Shown here: in pieces, positions 49,579 through 58,638 of the stretch
Layout: each line of letters begins with the position of its first letter
How positions within the stretch are numbered: the stretch's first letter is position 1
Origin: an uncultured Oleiphilus sp.
GTDB lineage: Bacteria; Pseudomonadota; Gammaproteobacteria; Pseudomonadales; Oleiphilaceae
Assembly (NCBI GenBank): GCA_913020245.1
Contig: CAJWAD010000001.1
Coordinates: forward strand, 55,108-119,107
Direction of reading: 5' to 3'
Length of the DNA stretch: 64,000 nt
Program-made: the position numbers and the translations under genes
Notes under the pieces: model-generated
What the model was told of the DNA's origin: nothing
Databases searched by the model: none
Seen by the model: only the letters and a program-made list of their open reading frames with translations

Positions 49579-50439
49579 ATGACAAGATTATTTTTCATCC
49601 ACGGCATGTGGGATACACCTAGAATTTGGCAAAACTATGCTGATTTTTTTAGTCGCCTTGGCTATCGCGTACACACACCACCCCTCGTTCAACATTTTAG
49701 TAATAACCAAAAACAACATGTTGCCCAGTTAAGTTTGGACGATTACGTCAACCAGCTGGAAGAAGATTTTCATGCTGCAAACAATGCTGCGAATCAGATA
49801 GTGATCGTTGGGCACGGTATGGGCGCACTGCTGGCACAACTTCTAGCGCAACGCGTCGAGTGTCAAGCCCTGGTATTACTTGCGCCGCTTGCGCCAGCCG
49901 GCTTGCAGCATCTGCAGCTCAATACAATCGGTACGCTGAGTAAACTGCTGATGACACCACTATTCTGGAAATCAGGCATCAAACTTGACCCAAGAGCTAC
50001 GAAGCATTGGTTTGCGCATAAGCTCAATGCAGATCAACAATCACGATTTTCGGCACAGCGCTGCTATGAATCAGGCAAAGCGATTTACGAAATCGCTTTC
50101 TGGTATCTAGATACCAAAAAACGCGCACACGTTGACCCCAAAAAAATAACCTGTCCCGTGCTGACTTTAACGGGCAGTGACGACCGTCTCGTGCGCCCAA
50201 AATTGGCAAAACATATCAGCCAATATTATCGACACGAGCACTTTTTCCATGAGCTCTTTGGGATGGGCCATTTGCTAAATTTAGAAGATGGCTGGGACCA
50301 TGTCGCTCGTAAAATACATGTCTGGATATGCTGGCAATTAGCAACTTCAGAGCCATTAGCAAATGACGCCCTCGCATTAAAAAATACCCAAACATACGCA
50401 AACCTCTCTCAAGCTGGCACATATACAGCCACATCATAG
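49579..50439 (+). CDS. Alpha/beta hydrolase
   Basis: A 286-residue alpha/beta-fold hydrolase: FFIHGMWDTPRIWQNY near residue 6, nucleophile motif VGHGMGALLAQLLA (Gly-His-Gly-Met-Gly: Gly at the usual Ser position), acid region LTGSDDRLVRPK and GMGHLLNLEDGW (His). The nucleophile Ser is replaced by Gly, so classical hydrolase activity is doubtful, and the protein may be a pseudoenzyme or use another mechanism. The ATG at 49579 follows AGGAGG with spacing nine; an upstream TTG start at 49540 is less likely. Its 3' end overlaps the thiI 3' end by about 31 bases (convergent). Confidence 0.75.
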   Translation: MTRLFFIHGMWDTPRIWQNYADFFSRLGYRVHTPPLVQHFSNNQKQHVAQLSLDDYVNQLEEDFHAANNAANQIVIVGHGMGALLAQLLAQRVECQALVLLAPLAPAGLQHLQLNTIGTLSKLLMTPLFWKSGIKLDPRATKHWFAHKLNADQQSRFSAQRCYESGKAIYEIAFWYLDTKKRAHVDPKKITCPVLTLTGSDDRLVRPKLAKHISQYYRHEHFFHELFGMGHLLNLEDGWDHVARKIHVWICWQLATSEPLANDALALKNTQTYANLSQAGTYTATS

Positions 50440-51869
50440 CCCATACTTTTTAAGTGGCTTGCATGTAACTGACTCATCGTACCCTGCTCACAATACAACA
50501 AATGGCGCGTGGTTGGCGTCAGCTCATCGAGAGCTGACATCAACTCGTAAAAGGCAATCTCTAACACTGTATTACTCGTTAAGACCAATGGCACTTTTTC
50601 ACGCTCATCGGCATGGCGAATGTCCACGACAACATCGGTCACCAAAGGCAGGCTGATAATATCTACTTGGGCAATGGTTTGCTGACGCTGCATCACACTA
50701 TCAATAGGCATGACCTTAGCAGCCGCTATCGCTTGATCAAGCAGGGTAAAATCAAAATGATGCTCTTCTTCCTCAATTCGCGCTAAGTTGGCTTTTGTCG
50801 TAGGTCGGACCGAAATCACACTGCAATACTCCGGCATATTTTTAGCGAACTCTTCGGTACCAATCTCTGCCGCTAAATGAATAATGTCGCGCTTATCCAT
50901 CGTCACCAACGGGCGCAATATAAGACGTTCACAAACTTGATCAATCACGTTGAGATTGGTCAATGTTTGACTTGATACCTGCGCAATACTCTCGCCCGTG
51001 ACAATCGCTTCAAGCTCAAATTCTGAAGCAATCTTTTCAGCTGCGCGCATCATCATACGCTTCAGCACTACCCCCATATGCGAGTGGTGCACCTTAGCCA
51101 GAATTTCTGTAACGATCTGCTCAAAGGGGACGCTTATAAACTTCACTCGGTGTGAAATACTGTACTGCTCCCACAGGTAGAGTGACACCTGCTTCACACC
51201 AATTTCATGTTCAGCTCCCCCCAGATTAAAAAAACAAAAGTGCGTTTTGATACCTCGCTTCATGGTCAGATAACTGGATACCGAGGAATCGAAACCACCG
51301 GAAATCAAGGATAAAACAGGCTCCTGCGAACCCATGGGATAGCCCCCTAACCCCTCATAACGACTTTCTACGACATAGACAGTGTTGTCACATACTTCGA
51401 GTTTAACCAGTACATCGGGCGCGTTTAGATTGACGCCTTTCGCATTACTTTGTTGCAGTATGCGACCGCCGATATAGCGCTCCAATTCAAGCGACGAAAA
51501 GCCATGCTGCCCTTTACGCTGCACGCGCACAGCAAAACTTTTACCCTCTAGCGAATTTCCAAGTGCTGCTATTGTGAGCTCTGCAATACGCGCAAACGCT
51601 TTATCGATGTGCTCAAACTCATAGCTTTGCACGCGCAGCACATTGGCGATACCGGGAACACGCTGCAACGCATCGGCAATGCGTTCACCTAGTGCCTCGT
51701 CATCTGGAATACGCACTTCAATTTTATCCCAAAAGCCTTGAACCTTTGTATCGACATAGATTTTTCGGAGGACAACCTGAATATTTCGACGGAGCTGTTT
51801 AACTAAGCGCTGTCGGACAGGACGGCTCTTAATCGTAATTTCAGGAAAAAATTTGACAATAAATTTCAT
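50409..51869 (-). CDS. thiI: tRNA 4-thiouridine sulfurtransferase
   Basis: Makes 4-thiouridine at tRNA position 8 and delivers sulfur for thiamine. The 486-residue protein has an N-terminal ferredoxin-like/THUMP region (MKFIVKFFPEITIKSRPVRQRL), the PP-loop LISGGFDSSVSSYL near residue 190, and a C-terminal rhodanese domain ending with CEQGTMSQLHASHL, whose Cys is the sulfur carrier. An ATG 78 codons upstream is not used: the family start is at 51869. It is convergent with the hydrolase and divergent from ppnN. Confidence 0.93.
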   Translation of the reverse strand: MKFIVKFFPEITIKSRPVRQRLVKQLRRNIQVVLRKIYVDTKVQGFWDKIEVRIPDDEALGERIADALQRVPGIANVLRVQSYEFEHIDKAFARIAELTIAALGNSLEGKSFAVRVQRKGQHGFSSLELERYIGGRILQQSNAKGVNLNAPDVLVKLEVCDNTVYVVESRYEGLGGYPMGSQEPVLSLISGGFDSSVSSYLTMKRGIKTHFCFFNLGGAEHEIGVKQVSLYLWEQYSISHRVKFISVPFEQIVTEILAKVHHSHMGVVLKRMMMRAAEKIASEFELEAIVTGESIAQVSSQTLTNLNVIDQVCERLILRPLVTMDKRDIIHLAAEIGTEEFAKNMPEYCSVISVRPTTKANLARIEEEEHHFDFTLLDQAIAAAKVMPIDSVMQRQQTIAQVDIISLPLVTDVVVDIRHADEREKVPLVLTSNTVLEIAFYELMSALDELTPTTRHLLYCEQGTMSQLHASHLKSMGYDVAVYVPA

Positions 51870-52050
51870 AAAGGTCTCGGCGCAAAAATTGCCACTAACA
51901 AAGGCACTAAACTCTCCACACCTTTTAACGGGGTAGGCATGGCGTATTATTCTAACCTGATTTGAGAAATAGGATCGCAAAATTATGTCTTCTGCTGGGA
52001 ATGAGCACCTATACTTGGAGTTGAAATGTAAACAATAGAATAGGAAGGCT

Positions 52051-53424
52051 ATGACAAAACGCGGAATTGATGCTCGAGTGACACCCAATGGATCTATGGA
52101 CATACTCTCTCGTCATGAAGTCACTCTGCTGAGAAATAAGCGTAATGCACAATTACAAGAAGTGTTTAGACGCTGTGCGTTGGCGGTATTAAATTGCGGC
52201 TCATTAAGTGATGACAGCGAAGGCTTATTAGCGGCGTATCCAGATTTTAAAATCTCAGTGGTGCGTCAACCACGCGGCATAAAACTCGACATTCAGAATG
52301 CGCCTGAATCTGCCTTTGTTGACGACAATATGATTGAGGGTATTAATAGTCATCTGTTTTCCGTGGTTCGCGACATCATCTATAACGAAAACGTGGTAAC
52401 GAAAAACTTAAGTTTCAATCTTCAATCTTCTGAACACATCACCAACTTTATCTTCCATTTATTGCGCAATGCCAATCTACTCAAAACACAGTGTGAAACC
52501 GATATTGTCGTGTGTTGGGGTGGACACTCAATTGGCCGAGAGGAATATGAATATACGAAAGAAGTGGGTTACCAATTAGGACTGCGAGAGCTCAATATTT
52601 GCACAGGCTGTGGGCCCGGCGCAATGAAAGGCCCGATGAAGGGCGCCGCCGTTGGGCACGCAAAGCAACGCCATGAACTGGGCCGCTATATCGGCATCAC
52701 CGAACCCGGTATTATTGCAGCAGAATCGCCCAACCCAATCGTTAACGAATTAACAATCCTGCCTGATATAGAAAAGCGCCTTGAGGCGTTCGTGCGCCTT
52801 GGGCATGGCATTATTGTGTTTCCCGGTGGGGCCGGTACGACTGAAGAAATTTTATATATGCTGGGCGTGCTGTTGCACCCCAAAAATCAAGGAATGCCTT
52901 ACCCCCTAATTTTTACCGGACCCGAATCTTGCCGAGATTACTTCGAGATGATCGATCAATTTGTGGGTGAAACACTCGGTAAAGAGGCACAGGCGCTTTA
53001 TGAAATAATTATTGACGATCCGAACAAAGTGGCCAAAAAAATGCGCCAACAGCTAGAGTTGGTGAAACGCTATCGTCGTAAACGTCGCGATGCCTACTAT
53101 TTTAACTGGCTACTAAAAATAGACCCGATTTTCCAAATGCCATTCGCCCCGACCCATGAGAACATGGCGACCCTTAATCTACATTTTGACCAGCCAGCAC
53201 ATGCGCTAGCCTCCGCTCTGCGCCAGGCATTTAGTGGTATCGTCGCGGGCAATGTGAAAGCACAAGGTATTAACCAAATTCAGGAGCGCGGACCTTTTGA
53301 GATTCACGGTGAAGCTAAAATAATGGCCGCAATGGACACGTTACTGCGCGCTTTTGTCGTGCAAGGCAGAATGAAGCTACCAGGCACTGAATACACGCCC
53401 TGTTATGAAATCCATAAGAGTTAG
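52051..53424 (+). CDS. ppnN: LOG-family nucleotide 5'-monophosphate nucleosidase
   Basis: Cleaves purine and pyrimidine nucleotides to base and ribose 5-phosphate, and is regulated by (p)ppGpp in E. coli (PpnN/YgdH). The 457-residue protein has the LOG motifs GPGAMKGPMKGA (P-loop-like) and FPGGAGTTEEILYML, and the PpnN-specific N-terminal domain (RRCALAVLNCGSLSDD). Length is right. It is divergent from thiI and ends before a strong hairpin. Confidence 0.92.
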   Translation: MTKRGIDARVTPNGSMDILSRHEVTLLRNKRNAQLQEVFRRCALAVLNCGSLSDDSEGLLAAYPDFKISVVRQPRGIKLDIQNAPESAFVDDNMIEGINSHLFSVVRDIIYNENVVTKNLSFNLQSSEHITNFIFHLLRNANLLKTQCETDIVVCWGGHSIGREEYEYTKEVGYQLGLRELNICTGCGPGAMKGPMKGAAVGHAKQRHELGRYIGITEPGIIAAESPNPIVNELTILPDIEKRLEAFVRLGHGIIVFPGGAGTTEEILYMLGVLLHPKNQGMPYPLIFTGPESCRDYFEMIDQFVGETLGKEAQALYEIIIDDPNKVAKKMRQQLELVKRYRRKRRDAYYFNWLLKIDPIFQMPFAPTHENMATLNLHFDQPAHALASALRQAFSGIVAGNVKAQGINQIQERGPFEIHGEAKIMAAMDTLLRAFVVQGRMKLPGTEYTPCYEIHKS

Positions 53425-53432
53425 CGCACCTA

Positions 53433-53468
53433 AATAACGTTAGGCAAACACATAAGCCTAACGTTATT
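53433..53468. terminator. Perfect 13-bp hairpin between ppnN and cytochrome c
   Basis: AATAACGTTAGGC (53433-53445), ten loop bases and GCCTAACGTTATT (53456-53468) form a perfect 13-bp stem at the junction of two convergent genes. There is no long T-run, so termination is likely but not certain. Confidence 0.55.
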
Positions 53469-53490
53469 CGCCACAGTAACCGCTACCTAG

Positions 53491-53811
53491 CTACTTTAAA
53501 CTTTCGTAGTAGGCGGCAAGATTTTGCATATCAACATCACTCAAACCGGCTGCCTGCGCTTGCATCACCGAAGCCATCCCCCCAGATCGCTGCTTCGTTT
53601 TATAGGCTTTTAAAGCACTCACCAGATAAGCGCTGTTTTGGCCCGCTAAGTTCGGATAGATTTTGATGGTGGCAATCCCATTCGCGCCATGGCAAGCGGC
53701 ACATGCAGCAGCCTTCGCTTTTCCTGCTGCAATATCTCCCGCCAACAAAGACGAACTCATCACCGCCATTGAACTAACCAGCAGTAAACGCATTATTTTT
53801 TTGTTATACAT
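53491..53811 (-). CDS. Class I cytochrome c
   Basis: A 106-residue small periplasmic cytochrome c with a signal peptide (cleavage after SLLAG-like region, near residue 24). The haem motif is CAACH (near residue 40); the axial Met is likely in [23 protein letters not shown] and the C-terminal [10 protein letters not shown] are typical of the c5/c4-like class. It is transcribed opposite to ppnN. Electron partner unknown. Confidence 0.88.
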   Translation of the reverse strand: MYNKKIMRLLLVSSMAVMSSSLLAGDIAAGKAKAAACAACHGANGIATIKIYPNLAGQNSAYLVSALKAYKTKQRSGGMASVMQAQAAGLSDVDMQNLAAYYESLK

Positions 53812-54232
53812 TATTAATCTCTCACATCAAATTATAGTGAGCTTACTTTCTAATACACTCAGCATGCTCCGTAAAGTCTTAGCTTTATTTTTTAGCTTGG
53901 CGAGGCCACCCAAATTAATGCGTAGTAAACATAGGAAGGCTCAGAATCGAAGGTAAAGCGATAAAAAGTGGCGAGAACTTTTAAATAAGGGGGAGAGCTT
54001 GCATTGAACGTCAAAAAATCAAATCGAGTTTAAAAGTCTGAGGAGCGGCCCTAGTAAGAAATGTTTAATAAAAAGCTACCTCAAACCCTCTAAATTTTCG
54101 CTAGCAAGCAGAATTTTGTCATGGGTTTGAACATCTAGTCAGGTACAACGGCGGCTATCAGTGCACGTTGTCAACTAGCGAGGGCACATGCCTACTGGAC
54201 AGTTTCTGTTTCTTTGCTGCGAACCGATCTGT
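53812..54232. other. Gene-free stretch
   Basis: About 420 bases without a convincing gene between the cytochrome c start and the carboxymuconolactone decarboxylase-like gene. It is moderately AT-rich; no repeat or RNA was recognised. Confidence 0.4.
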
Positions 54233-54607
54233 TCATACTTGGCGATGCACAGCGCTCATCTCTCCCTGCACACGCACTACCTCATGCAGCACTAGCATTG
54301 CATCGATGGCCCTGGGGAAGCCCAAATAGATACTGGTCAGCATGATGATCTCAGCAATTTCTTCTTTGCTGAAGCCCTGAGCCAGCGCCGATTCTAGATG
54401 CCCCTGCAAACGTTCCGTTCCGAGGCTGATCAACGCGGTAATAGCGACCACTTCTTTTAATTTTTCATTAAGCACGGGACGATCAAAAACAGTCCCCAAA
54501 GCATATTCTGAGATCATACCAACGAAATCAGGTGACAGCTCCTTAAGCTTGGCAATCACCTCTTTACGGTCTTCGGTTGAATGCAGGTTTTCGTTTTGCT
54601 CACTCAT
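54233..54607 (-). CDS. Carboxymuconolactone decarboxylase-family (AhpD-like) protein
   Basis: A 124-residue helical protein of the CMD family (PF02627). The typical block is KEVVAITALISLGTERLQGHLESALAQGFSKEEIAEIIML: CMD proteins with antioxidant activity carry CxxC in this place, but here the sequence has no Cys pair (LISLGT), so it resembles the non-redox CMD members. It ends with DAMLVLHEVV. On the same strand as the ThDP enzyme upstream, 106 bases away, so a shared pathway is possible. Confidence 0.8.
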   Translation of the reverse strand: MSEQNENLHSTEDRKEVIAKLKELSPDFVGMISEYALGTVFDRPVLNEKLKEVVAITALISLGTERLQGHLESALAQGFSKEEIAEIIMLTSIYLGFPRAIDAMLVLHEVVRVQGEMSAVHRQV

Positions 54608-54671
54608 AATTTTTGACTCAGGAACTCAGTTTTATCGCGCACAGTTAAACAGAAAATCATCCCATTATCCG

Positions 54672-54701
54672 CGTGGTTTTTCGTGGTTCTTCGTGGTTTG
54701 T
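54672..54701. repeat. Three-copy 10-base tandem repeat
   Basis: Three consecutive copies of CGTGGTT(T/C)TT (CGTGGTTTTT, CGTGGTTCTT and a diverged third CGTGGTTTGT) lie between the CMD gene and the ThDP enzyme stop. Function is unknown. Confidence 0.55.
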
Positions 54702-54713
54702 CTTATTTTACGG

Positions 54714-56501
54714 CTAGTTGCTTGGCTCAACATCGCTTAAGGCGGTATTCACTGCACGAGGGTTATCAATGTAGCGATTAAATTCCGCCATAAAGGTCTC
54801 ATCAAACACCTTGGTAGGCGTTGGATACAAACCGCACTTCACATCTATCAATACCGGGCCGTTCGCTCGCAGCGCTTCGGCGTAACACGCACCCAACCTA
54901 TTCGGATCTGAAACACTTAAGCCCTTAACACCCAGAGACTCAGCGAAGGCTGCCCAATTATGGTCAACAATATCGGTTAGCGCTTCCGCATCTGGCGTGA
55001 AACCTTGCGCGCGAAGCTTAGGATTGCCATGCGCCTTGTTATTCAGGACAACGAAAATTATACCTTTTAATCCATAACGGCTAGCCGTTTGAATTTCCAT
55101 GCCTTGCATCAGCATACAGCCATCACCAACGACCGCAACGACCGGCGCGCTTGGACGCGCCATCTTTGCACCAATACTGGCTGGAATAGCCCATCCCATC
55201 GCACCCGAGTATTTAATAATATTGAAATACTGATTTGGATTGCGCATCGTCCAATAGTGCGTTGCAAAAAACGTATGTGCGCCGTTATCGACAAACAATT
55301 GCATATGTTTCGGCATGGCCGCATCAAGCTCATAGATCGCACGCGTCGGATGCATGGGCATTTTTTCGGAATGGCAATCATCAAAACTGTAGAAACGGGG
55401 CAGCTGCTCACGCAGCTCAGACAACCATTGACGCCGAGCATGAGTTGATTCAAGCAACTGAGTCTGGGCTATTTTCTGCTCGACCGGGGACGCCAAGTAG
55501 CGCAATGTTGCTTCAGCATCGCTCACAACAGAAAGATCGGCCACGTAAGTACGGTTTAGATGATCGGGCTCTAGGTCTATGTGTATCAGTTTGCGGTCAC
55601 GAACCAATTTCTCGCTCCACCCCATAGAATTGATCTGCCCCAAACGACTCCCAATAACCAAGAGGCAATCAATTTCACCGTTAATGAGCAGCTCATTAGC
55701 AAGGCCGCTGCCCGCCCATCCAAACACACCTAACGAGAGACTGTGATCCTCAGGTAGATCCCCTTTGGCACTCATGGTGGTCGCAACCGGTATACCGTAG
55801 GTTTCAGCAAATACTTGCAACGCTTCAAAGGCATTCGCTTTGCGCACGCCGGAGCCGGCAAGTAGCACTACACGTTTATTCTCGGCCATCATCTGCAAGG
55901 CGAGATCAAGCCCTTTTTGATCCAGCACACGAGTGCTTCGTGCCGACAGATTGCTATGCGGCTGGTATTCGTAGGCTTGCTCATGGCGCTGGATATCAAG
56001 CGGCACCGCCAAATGGGCAACGCCCTGTTTTGGACCTTTAAGCGTCGTCATCAAACGCCGTAGATGGTCTGCTGCTAGCTTGTCATTCGTGAGCTCGAAC
56101 TGCTGTTGAGAAATCGCGTCCAGTAACTGCGTTGTTTTAAGACCACCTACTCCGGGGTCTTGAATGGCATCCCGATTACGCCAAAGCAAGGGCGCGTCAC
56201 CAGTAATAACCAACACCGGCACTTGATCCGCGTAACTGGCACTCAAACCCGTCAGCATGTTGCTCGCACCGGGACCGGAGATACCCATGCATACGCCGAA
56301 GCGCCCTGCCGAACGAGCAAAACCATCGGCCATATAAGCCGCGCCGGCTTCCGAGGCGCAAACAATGGGCTTAATGCCATCCACGTCCACCAACGCTTGC
56401 GAGAAATTATCAACATAACCGCCGGGCACCATGAACACATGGCTCGCCCCTTCATCTCGGATGGCTTGCACAATATATTGGCTCAACTTCACGTCTAACA
56501 T
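54714..56501 (-). CDS. Thiamine diphosphate enzyme of the acetolactate synthase family
   Basis: A 595-residue ThDP-dependent enzyme. The pyrimidine-binding Glu is in CASEAGAAYMADGFARS (near residue 50); the central domain has VVLLAGSGVRKANAFEA; the PP domain has VVGDGCMLMQGMEIQTASRYGLKGIIFVVLNN (Mg2+/ThDP motif GDG...N). The overall form is that of IlvB-like or sulfoacetaldehyde/benzoylformate-like enzymes; IlvN is absent, so it is not likely to be the biosynthetic acetolactate synthase. It shares its strand with a CMD-family gene. Reaction unknown. Confidence 0.8.
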   Translation of the reverse strand: MLDVKLSQYIVQAIRDEGASHVFMVPGGYVDNFSQALVDVDGIKPIVCASEAGAAYMADGFARSAGRFGVCMGISGPGASNMLTGLSASYADQVPVLVITGDAPLLWRNRDAIQDPGVGGLKTTQLLDAISQQQFELTNDKLAADHLRRLMTTLKGPKQGVAHLAVPLDIQRHEQAYEYQPHSNLSARSTRVLDQKGLDLALQMMAENKRVVLLAGSGVRKANAFEALQVFAETYGIPVATTMSAKGDLPEDHSLSLGVFGWAGSGLANELLINGEIDCLLVIGSRLGQINSMGWSEKLVRDRKLIHIDLEPDHLNRTYVADLSVVSDAEATLRYLASPVEQKIAQTQLLESTHARRQWLSELREQLPRFYSFDDCHSEKMPMHPTRAIYELDAAMPKHMQLFVDNGAHTFFATHYWTMRNPNQYFNIIKYSGAMGWAIPASIGAKMARPSAPVVAVVGDGCMLMQGMEIQTASRYGLKGIIFVVLNNKAHGNPKLRAQGFTPDAEALTDIVDHNWAAFAESLGVKGLSVSDPNRLGACYAEALRANGPVLIDVKCGLYPTPTKVFDETFMAEFNRYIDNPRAVNTALSDVEPSN

Positions 56502-56892
56502 TGGTGTTCCACTTTTATTCTTTTCATACTGACAGTACGTTATTTAGTCAGACATACGAACCTGACATGTTTTCGGGTTCATTTTCTAATAAAATAGCCG
56601 AAATATTTTTCGGCGGAATTATACAGTCTTAAAGACATGCTGCACCTTAGACGCCAATGGTCGCCGAAAGTTCTGTTGATCAAGATTAACTCATGGATCA
56701 GGACAAGTTGCTTCCGCAATGGTGAGAAGCGGACATCTAGCATTACGCTAGCTCTTAGACTAAAACGGCTGTTGATATGCCGGTTTTTGATGAGGTTTTA
56801 ATGCGAGCTTCTACAAAGAAGCGGACAATCTAAGAATCAGACCTTAAACTGTTTTGTTAGAAAATAAGTCTTTCAGCATTTTCTTTTTAATC
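56502..56892. other. Gene-free region with dispersed repeat copies
   Basis: About 390 bases upstream of the ThDP enzyme. It contains repeat copies at 56727-56774 (AAGCGGACATCTAGC ... CTTAGAC) and 56819-56845 (AAGCGGACAATCT). No gene recognised. It marks the left limit of the accessory region. Confidence 0.5.
56727..56774 (+). repeat. Dispersed intergenic repeat, copy C
   Basis: AAGCGGACATCTAGC, then ATTACGCTAGCTC, then TTAGACTAAAACGG. It shares the order AAGC(G/A)GAC(A/G)T - (C/T)TTAGAC - AGCGG-like box with copies at 58639, 59729 and (opposite strand) 63191. A shorter copy lies at 56819-56845. Confidence 0.6.
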
Positions 56893-57321
56893 TCACCACC
56901 CTCTAGCCCGTAAAATCAAAACAGCAACGGGACTTGAAACCGCAATGAGCAAACGAATGATTAGATCCCAATCCAATGGCGTGACTTCTAATACCGACAA
57001 CGCCGGGTCGGATGAATCATAAAATACAATCACTCACTTGCCTGGGTAGTATTGTTTAACTTTAAATAATGCATCGATAGTCGTGTATTCATAGTCAATA
57101 ATTCGTGATGTCTACCTAGTTCCGTCTACTTGATATTCATACAAAATATTGTGCCCCTTAGTACGACCTTTTCCTCCAGAGTAAGTCCCAGAACTAATTA
57201 TCGTGCCGCTTGTTTCTGAATCTATATCTGCTGCTGCATATTGATAAGCAATGCTTACACAACTGCCCGAAACCTCAAACGCAATTAAGAGCGCTATAAA
57301 AGAAACGAGCGGCCACTTGGT
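56893..57321 (-). pseudogene. DUF3592-like membrane protein pseudogene, three in-frame stops
   Basis: On the minus strand a single reading frame encodes a recognisable DUF3592-type membrane protein, broken by in-frame stops TAA (57322-57324), TAG (57112-57114) and TGA (57034-57036); it ends at TGA 56893-56895. Pieces read KWPLVSFIALLIAFEVSG (TM helix), SGTIISSGTYSGGKG, LYEYQVDGT then stop then SRIIDYEY, YYPGK then stop then VIVFYDSSDPALSVLEV, and a second TM IIRLLIAVSSPVAVLIL. The DUF3592 pattern V.Y.Y.V.G..Y.S..I and YP.G..V.V.YDP..P..A.LEP fits. The three different stop types make read-through unlikely, so it is decayed. Confidence 0.75.
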
Positions 57322-57489
57322 TTACCTGAAAAACAAAAGAGTCTTGAATTTCAGCGTATGATATCGGTCGAGCAGTGTTTTTTGCGATTGTCATAAGATA
57401 AACATTTTCAAAGCTTCGATTTTTGAACCCGACGGTACAGCAAAGCTTGCGTTTAAGTTAATTTCAAGTACTTGTAATTTCCTCAAAAA

Positions 57490-57987
57490 TCACTCGTTCT
57501 CAATCCATCTAGCTCTCCTCACACTGTAATCAACCTGCAGTAAGTGAGCCAAATTTGTAACGATTTGAGTATCAAGATTCCATGAAGAGTATCCAAGAAA
57601 ATTTTTCCTATTGGGTTCAAGTAAAACTAGCGACTCCCCAAAAGTCTTATAACCTCGGTGCATAATAAGCAGAAGTTCCGCGTGTTCTAGATAGACTTTT
57701 CGTTTTCTTGTAAATCCAAGTCTGGAAATCGAGTAGTCAGCAAAATTATTTCCTTTTTTGAATACTAATTCGGCTTTGTAAAACTTAAGATACAAAAAAG
57801 CGTAAAAAGAAATAGGAATCATTACATAAGCTTCAATCACAATGGCGAAATAGTAAGATACGAAAATAAACAGTGATGCGCGAAGATATTTATCTATAGC
57901 GTTTGGCTTCGACACAAAATAAAGCTTTTTCTTTGATATACGAATTATTGTTGACGAAAACCAATCCTTGCTCTCAAGTTGTTTCAT
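57490..57987 (-). CDS. Uncharacterised two-TM membrane protein
   Basis: A 165-residue protein with a basic N-terminus and two close TM segments (YLRASLFIFVSYYFAIVI, IEAYVMIPISFYAFLYL, about residues 34-70). The C-terminal 90 residues are soluble with many basic and aromatic residues. The start region is MKQLESKDWFSSTIIRISKKKL. The architecture (two TM, then a possible PH-like soluble domain) resembles many unannotated membrane proteins. No homologue is recognised. It lies in the accessory region without near partners. Confidence 0.6.
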   Translation of the reverse strand: MKQLESKDWFSSTIIRISKKKLYFVSKPNAIDKYLRASLFIFVSYYFAIVIEAYVMIPISFYAFLYLKFYKAELVFKKGNNFADYSISRLGFTRKRKVYLEHAELLLIMHRGYKTFGESLVLLEPNRKNFLGYSSWNLDTQIVTNLAHLLQVDYSVRRARWIENE

Positions 57988-58232
57988 AAAGCTGGCAGTA
58001 CTAACTGATTAATTTAAAGCTAATCCAGAAACGAAGTTTTTGTTCCGACTATAAATCAGTCTAGAGATATTCATTTAAAAGGCAAACTTGGAATGCCGGT
58101 CCATAGCTGAAATGAAAGCATAAGGGAAAGTGCGCTTCTTAGTTCACCATGCCCGCTTCAAAGAGGTTAGCGAAAGTTGCCTTAAAGCTTCCTTCCATCT
58201 CAGTTTTCCAGCGATAGCCGAGATTCGAAATT

Positions 58233-58631
58233 TTGGATAGAATCAATGTAAAATCTATTAGGTATTTGTTTTTGAGTAAAACTCGTGTTTACGAATACGA
58301 AGGCAGTCTTCGCTTTTCTATGGGTGACGACTACCAGTGTTCACCAACCTCAGTTTTGGCATTTTTGCGAGGCCAAGCTTCTGTCGAGATACTAGCGAAA
58401 AAGTCATGGCTTCTGACAGATGATTATCAAGCTGAATTTAAGTTTAATAATCACGACTTCGTTCTGTGTACTCCTAGCGATAGCATCGATATCTTTCCTA
58501 TCAACGATGCGCCTGACGAAGCAGCTAAGCAGCTATATAGGGAATTGGATAAGTTTCAGGGGGTAGGTGTTCTGAGGTGGTTAAGTACTTGGCTTTATCT
58601 GTTGCTACGCCCATTCAACTGCCAGCTATAA
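58233..58631 (+). CDS. Hypothetical protein in accessory region
   Basis: A 132-residue soluble protein with no recognised domain. It reads DRINVKSIRYLFLSKTRVYEYEGSLRFS then MGDDYQCSP, FKFNNHDFVLCTPSDSIDIFP and a hydrophobic end WLSTWLYLLLRP. The start is doubtful: no ATG opens the frame, a TTG at 58233 is possible and the first internal Met is at about residue 30. It is the only plus-strand gene in the minus-strand run. Codon use looks AT-richer than the core genes. A dispersed repeat follows its stop within eight bases. Confidence 0.45.
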   Translation: MDRINVKSIRYLFLSKTRVYEYEGSLRFSMGDDYQCSPTSVLAFLRGQASVEILAKKSWLLTDDYQAEFKFNNHDFVLCTPSDSIDIFPINDAPDEAAKQLYRELDKFQGVGVLRWLSTWLYLLLRPFNCQL

Positions 58632-58638
58632 AAGACGG

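Noticed and set aside
51870..52103. Long thiI start at 52103 overlapping ppnN
   Set aside because: Family N-terminus begins at 51869 and the longer version would run through the divergent promoter region.
56893..57324. Stop-codon read-through (recoding) of the DUF3592-like gene
   Set aside because: The three stops are of different types, and no selenocysteine hairpin or pyrrolysine gene was seen; decay is simpler.
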